Below, in pieces: positions 61,925-64,000 of a stretch of DNA of 64,000 nt. Within the stretch, counting starts at the first letter, position 1. Every line of letters starts with the position of its first letter. This DNA comes from Curtobacterium sp. PhB115 (GTDB lineage Bacteria; Actinomycetota; Actinomycetes; Actinomycetales; Microbacteriaceae). The notes below the pieces were generated by a model that saw only the letters and a list, made by a program, of their open reading frames with translations, made no database searches and had not been told where the DNA came from. The position numbers and the translations under genes were made by a program. The stretch is taken from NCBI RefSeq assembly GCF_003752025.1, contig NZ_RJKR01000006.1:531466-595465 (forward strand). The letters are read 5' to 3'.

Positions 61925-62796
61925 CCGCCGTGGCACCGCCCCGCACCACCGCACCCTCGTCGCCCGTCACCGGCTCCGTCCCCCGTCGACCGGGTCGGCA
62001 CGGGGTCAACCGCCGCGGGCCGTGGCTCGCGATCGTGTACTGGGTGGTCATCGCGATCACCCTCGTGCCGATCGTCTACATGATCGTGTACTCGTTCAAC
62101 GACGCACCCACGAACCGGTTGTCGTTCGCCTGGAACGGCTTCACGACGTACTGGTACGCCAACCTCGTGAACGTGTCGGGGCTCGGTGCGGCGTTCGTCA
62201 CCTCGGTCGTCGTCGCGTTCCTGGCCGCCGTGGTCTCGGTGGCGATCGGCCTGCCGTTGGCCCTGGCGCTCGAGCGGTACCGGTTCCCGGGCCGCGGAGC
62301 CGTGAACGCCGTGGTGTTCGCGGACATCGCGGCGCCGTCGATCGTGGTCGGGTCCGCGTCACTGTCGTTCTTCCTGTCGGTCGGGCTCGGCACCGGGTTC
62401 CTGACGGTGCTCATCACGCACGTGGCGTTCGACGTGGCGTACGTGGTCGTCGTGCTCCGTGCCCGGATCGCAGGGACCTCGCGGGTGCTCGAGGAGGCCG
62501 CGAGCGACCTCGGAGCCACACCGTTCCAGGCGTTCCGGCTCGTGACGCTGCCGCTGCTCGCACCGGGCATGCTCGCCGCCGGGCTGCTGGCGCTCGCGAT
62601 GTCGATCGACGACTACGTGATCACGTCCTTCGTGGCCGGGCCGGCGGTGACGTTCCCGCTGTTCGTGTACGGCGCCGCGAAGGCCGGGATGCCGCCGCAG
62701 GTGCTGTGCTTCGGCACGCTCGTGTTCGCGGTGGGGCTGCTCGTCGCCCTGCTGAACGGCGCCCTGAACCGCCGCCTGTCCCGTACCCGCGGCTGA
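61921..62796 (+). CDS. potC: polyamine ABC transporter permease
   Basis: Second permease subunit of 291 residues, six helices. A Pro/Arg-rich leader (1-30) precedes WLAIVYWVVIAITLVPIVYMIVYSFND. The EAA loop is EEAASDLGATPFQAFRLVTLPLLAPG, and MSIDDYVITSFVAGP is a strong PotC/PotI signature. The ATG overlaps the potB stop. It ends the operon; a GTGTGCGAGG-containing inverted repeat lies 23 bp downstream. Confidence 0.94.
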   Translation: MTAVAPPRTTAPSSPVTGSVPRRPGRHGVNRRGPWLAIVYWVVIAITLVPIVYMIVYSFNDAPTNRLSFAWNGFTTYWYANLVNVSGLGAAFVTSVVVAFLAAVVSVAIGLPLALALERYRFPGRGAVNAVVFADIAAPSIVVGSASLSFFLSVGLGTGFLTVLITHVAFDVAYVVVVLRARIAGTSRVLEEAASDLGATPFQAFRLVTLPLLAPGMLAAGLLALAMSIDDYVITSFVAGPAVTFPLFVYGAAKAGMPPQVLCFGTLVFAVGLLVALLNGALNRRLSRTRG

Positions 62797-62819
62797 GCGC
62801 CCGCGCCCGCTCCCGCCCG

Positions 62820-62869
62820 CAGTGTGCGAGGGTCCGCGCAGTGTGCGGGGCCGCGCGCCTCGCACACTG
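62820..62869 (+). terminator. inverted repeat after potC
   Basis: CAGTGTGCGAGG (62820-62831) and CCTCGCACACTG (62858-62869) form a perfect 12-bp stem. Further GTGTGCGGGG and CCGCACAGTGTGCGAGG strings allow alternative pairings. A terminator or mRNA-stability element is likely. Confidence 0.6.
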
Positions 62870-62972
62870 TGCGGAACCTCGCACGGTGGCGGCCCGGGGC
62901 GGCTGTGTTACGGGCACGAGTCGGGCGGTGTGCCGCGGCGCGCGCCACAGCCGCCGCGCGTAGGTTCCAGCC

Positions 62973-64000
62973 ATGAGTGCAGAGCTGACGCTCGGCGCCG
63001 AGGAAGAGCTGCACCTCATCGACCTCGAGTCCGGCCGACTTTCCGCGAAGGCCCCGCGCCTTCTGCCCAAGCTGCCCGCCGATCGCTTCGGCGCGGAACT
63101 CCAGCGCACGACCATCGAGACGAACACCCCCGTGGTGCGGACCCTCGACGACCTGCGGCGGGTGATCGTCGACCTGCGCAGTGAGCTGAGCGCGGCCATC
63201 GAACCCGCCGGCGTCACGATCGCGGCGGCCGGCACCGCGCCGAGGTCCGAGTACGCCGACTTCGAGCTGACCAGCGGCGGGCGCTACGGCCGGATGCAGG
63301 AGCAGTACCGGATGCTCGTCGACGAGCAGCTCATCTGCGGCCTGCAGGTGCACGTCGGTGTGAGCGACCGGGACCTCGCGGTGCAGATCGCGCAGCGGGT
63401 CGCGCCGGTGCTGCCGGTGCTGCTGGCCCTCAGTGCGTCGAGTCCGTTCTGGAACGGGCAGGACACCGGGTACTCGTCGTTCCGCAGCATCATCTGGCAG
63501 CGGTGGCCGTCCGCCGGCAGCTTCGGTCGGGTCTCGAACGCCGCCGAGTACGACGCGATGCTCGAGGACCTCATCGCCTCCGGCGTGATCGCCGACAAGA
63601 AGATGGCCTACTTCGACGTGCGACCGTCGTCCCATGCGCCGACGCTCGAGCTCCGGGTCTGCGACGCGACACCGATCGTCGACGACGCCGTGCTGATCGC
63701 CGGGCTCTTCCGGGCCGCGGTGCGGAAAGCCGAGCTCGCGGTCGAGGCCGGCACTGAGTGGCAGCCCCGCAGCGAACCCCTGCACCGTGCCGCGATGTGG
63801 CAGGCAGCACGGAGCGGGCTGACCGGTGAGCTCCTCGCCCTCGGCCGCCACCCGGAGCGCCTGCCCGCCGAGACGGCCGTCCGGCAGTTGCTCGACCGGC
63901 TCCGCCCGCAGCTCGAGGAGCTCGGCGACTGGGGCACCGTCGCGGACCTCACCGAGGCGCTCCTCGCGCGTGGCAACTCCACGGACCGACAGCGCACCGC
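62973..64000 (+). CDS. carboxylate-amine ligase, YbdK/GCS2 family (runs off the window)
   Basis: The first 342 residues of a glutamate-cysteine ligase-like enzyme; the end lies beyond the window. The start MSAELTLGAEEELHLID is the hallmark of the GCS2/YbdK family (metal-binding glutamates). Further motifs are TIETNTPVVRTLDDLRR, ICGLQVHVGVSD, FRSIIWQRWPSAG and TLELRVCDATPIVDDAVL. YbdK enzymes have weak glutamate-cysteine ligase activity, and many act on other amines. Proximity to the Pot operon is suggestive but not proof of a polyamine substrate. Whether it is fused to another domain cannot be seen. Confidence 0.88.
   Translation, partial: MSAELTLGAEEELHLIDLESGRLSAKAPRLLPKLPADRFGAELQRTTIETNTPVVRTLDDLRRVIVDLRSELSAAIEPAGVTIAAAGTAPRSEYADFELTSGGRYGRMQEQYRMLVDEQLICGLQVHVGVSDRDLAVQIAQRVAPVLPVLLALSASSPFWNGQDTGYSSFRSIIWQRWPSAGSFGRVSNAAEYDAMLEDLIASGVIADKKMAYFDVRPSSHAPTLELRVCDATPIVDDAVLIAGLFRAAVRKAELAVEAGTEWQPRSEPLHRAAMWQAARSGLTGELLALGRHPERLPAETAVRQLLDRLRPQLEELGDWGTVADLTEALLARGNSTDRQRT

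Noticed and set aside
38687..62796. Polyamine block as a genomic island
   Set aside because: Base composition looks like the flanks, no integrase, attachment repeat or transposase is visible at the borders, and the genes are interleaved with ordinary ones.

Overview
The window is high-GC (about 70%) DNA from an actinobacterium, and it spans the chromosomal replication origin. The order parB-parA-rsmG-jag-yidC-yidD-rnpA-rpmH / dnaA-oriC-dnaN-gnd-recF-dciA-gyrB-gyrA is the classic actinobacterial origin. It is followed by a DUF3566 membrane protein, tRNA-Ile, tRNA-Ala, a cyclophilin, a rhomboid, crgA, a PabA/TrpG amidotransferase, then pknB-pknA-pbpA-rodA-pstP-fhaB-fhaA and tRNA-Leu. Protein character and gene order point to Microbacteriaceae, probably Curtobacterium or a close relative; this is inference, because no 16S gene is present.

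Layout: (1) 1-4.7 kb: trxB-trxA, a PLP aminotransferase, a D-Ala-D-Ala-ligase-like ATP-grasp enzyme and a YdcF/DUF218 membrane protein. (2) 4.0-7.8 kb: parAB with four parS-like palindromes and a 1.2-kb gene-free block made largely of 19-bp and 9-bp tandem repeats. (3) 7.8-22.6 kb: the replication, gyrase and membrane-insertion core, with oriC at 12.86-13.27 kb and a RecF carrying an unusual repetitive acidic tail. (4) 22.7-36.6 kb: tRNAs, the cell-wall and division signalling operon, and a dense second cluster of DnaA-box-like 9-mers at 25.79-25.91 kb. (5) 36.7-38.7 kb: a Fic protein with a perfect inverted repeat in its promoter region, and a TetR regulator. (6) 38.7-62.8 kb: a large polyamine block. 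(7) The start of a YbdK-type glutamate-cysteine ligase at the right edge.

The polyamine block forms a coherent pathway. Agmatine is converted by agmatine deiminase (AguA) and N-carbamoylputrescine amidase (AguB) to putrescine. Putrescine is oxidised or transaminated to 4-aminobutanal by a putrescine-oxidase-like flavoprotein, a second amine oxidase, a DAO-family oxidase or a class III aminotransferase. An aldehyde dehydrogenase makes GABA, and GabT plus two candidate succinate semialdehyde dehydrogenases lead to succinate. Uptake is by an APC permease and a complete PotABCD-type ABC importer. PucR-, Lrp- and possibly TetR-type regulators are embedded, and candidate operators can be seen (a TGTACACGGCGG motif; paired TTGT-ACAA palindromes).

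The most noteworthy non-genic signals are: a family of 42-nt extragenic palindromes with related half-copies at several loci; the DnaA-box cluster 13 kb from oriC; three minisatellite-like arrays plus the recF tail repeat; and the shared TGTACA motif upstream of gabT and the permease gene. The whole window looks chromosomal. I saw no insertion sequence, prophage or CRISPR array.
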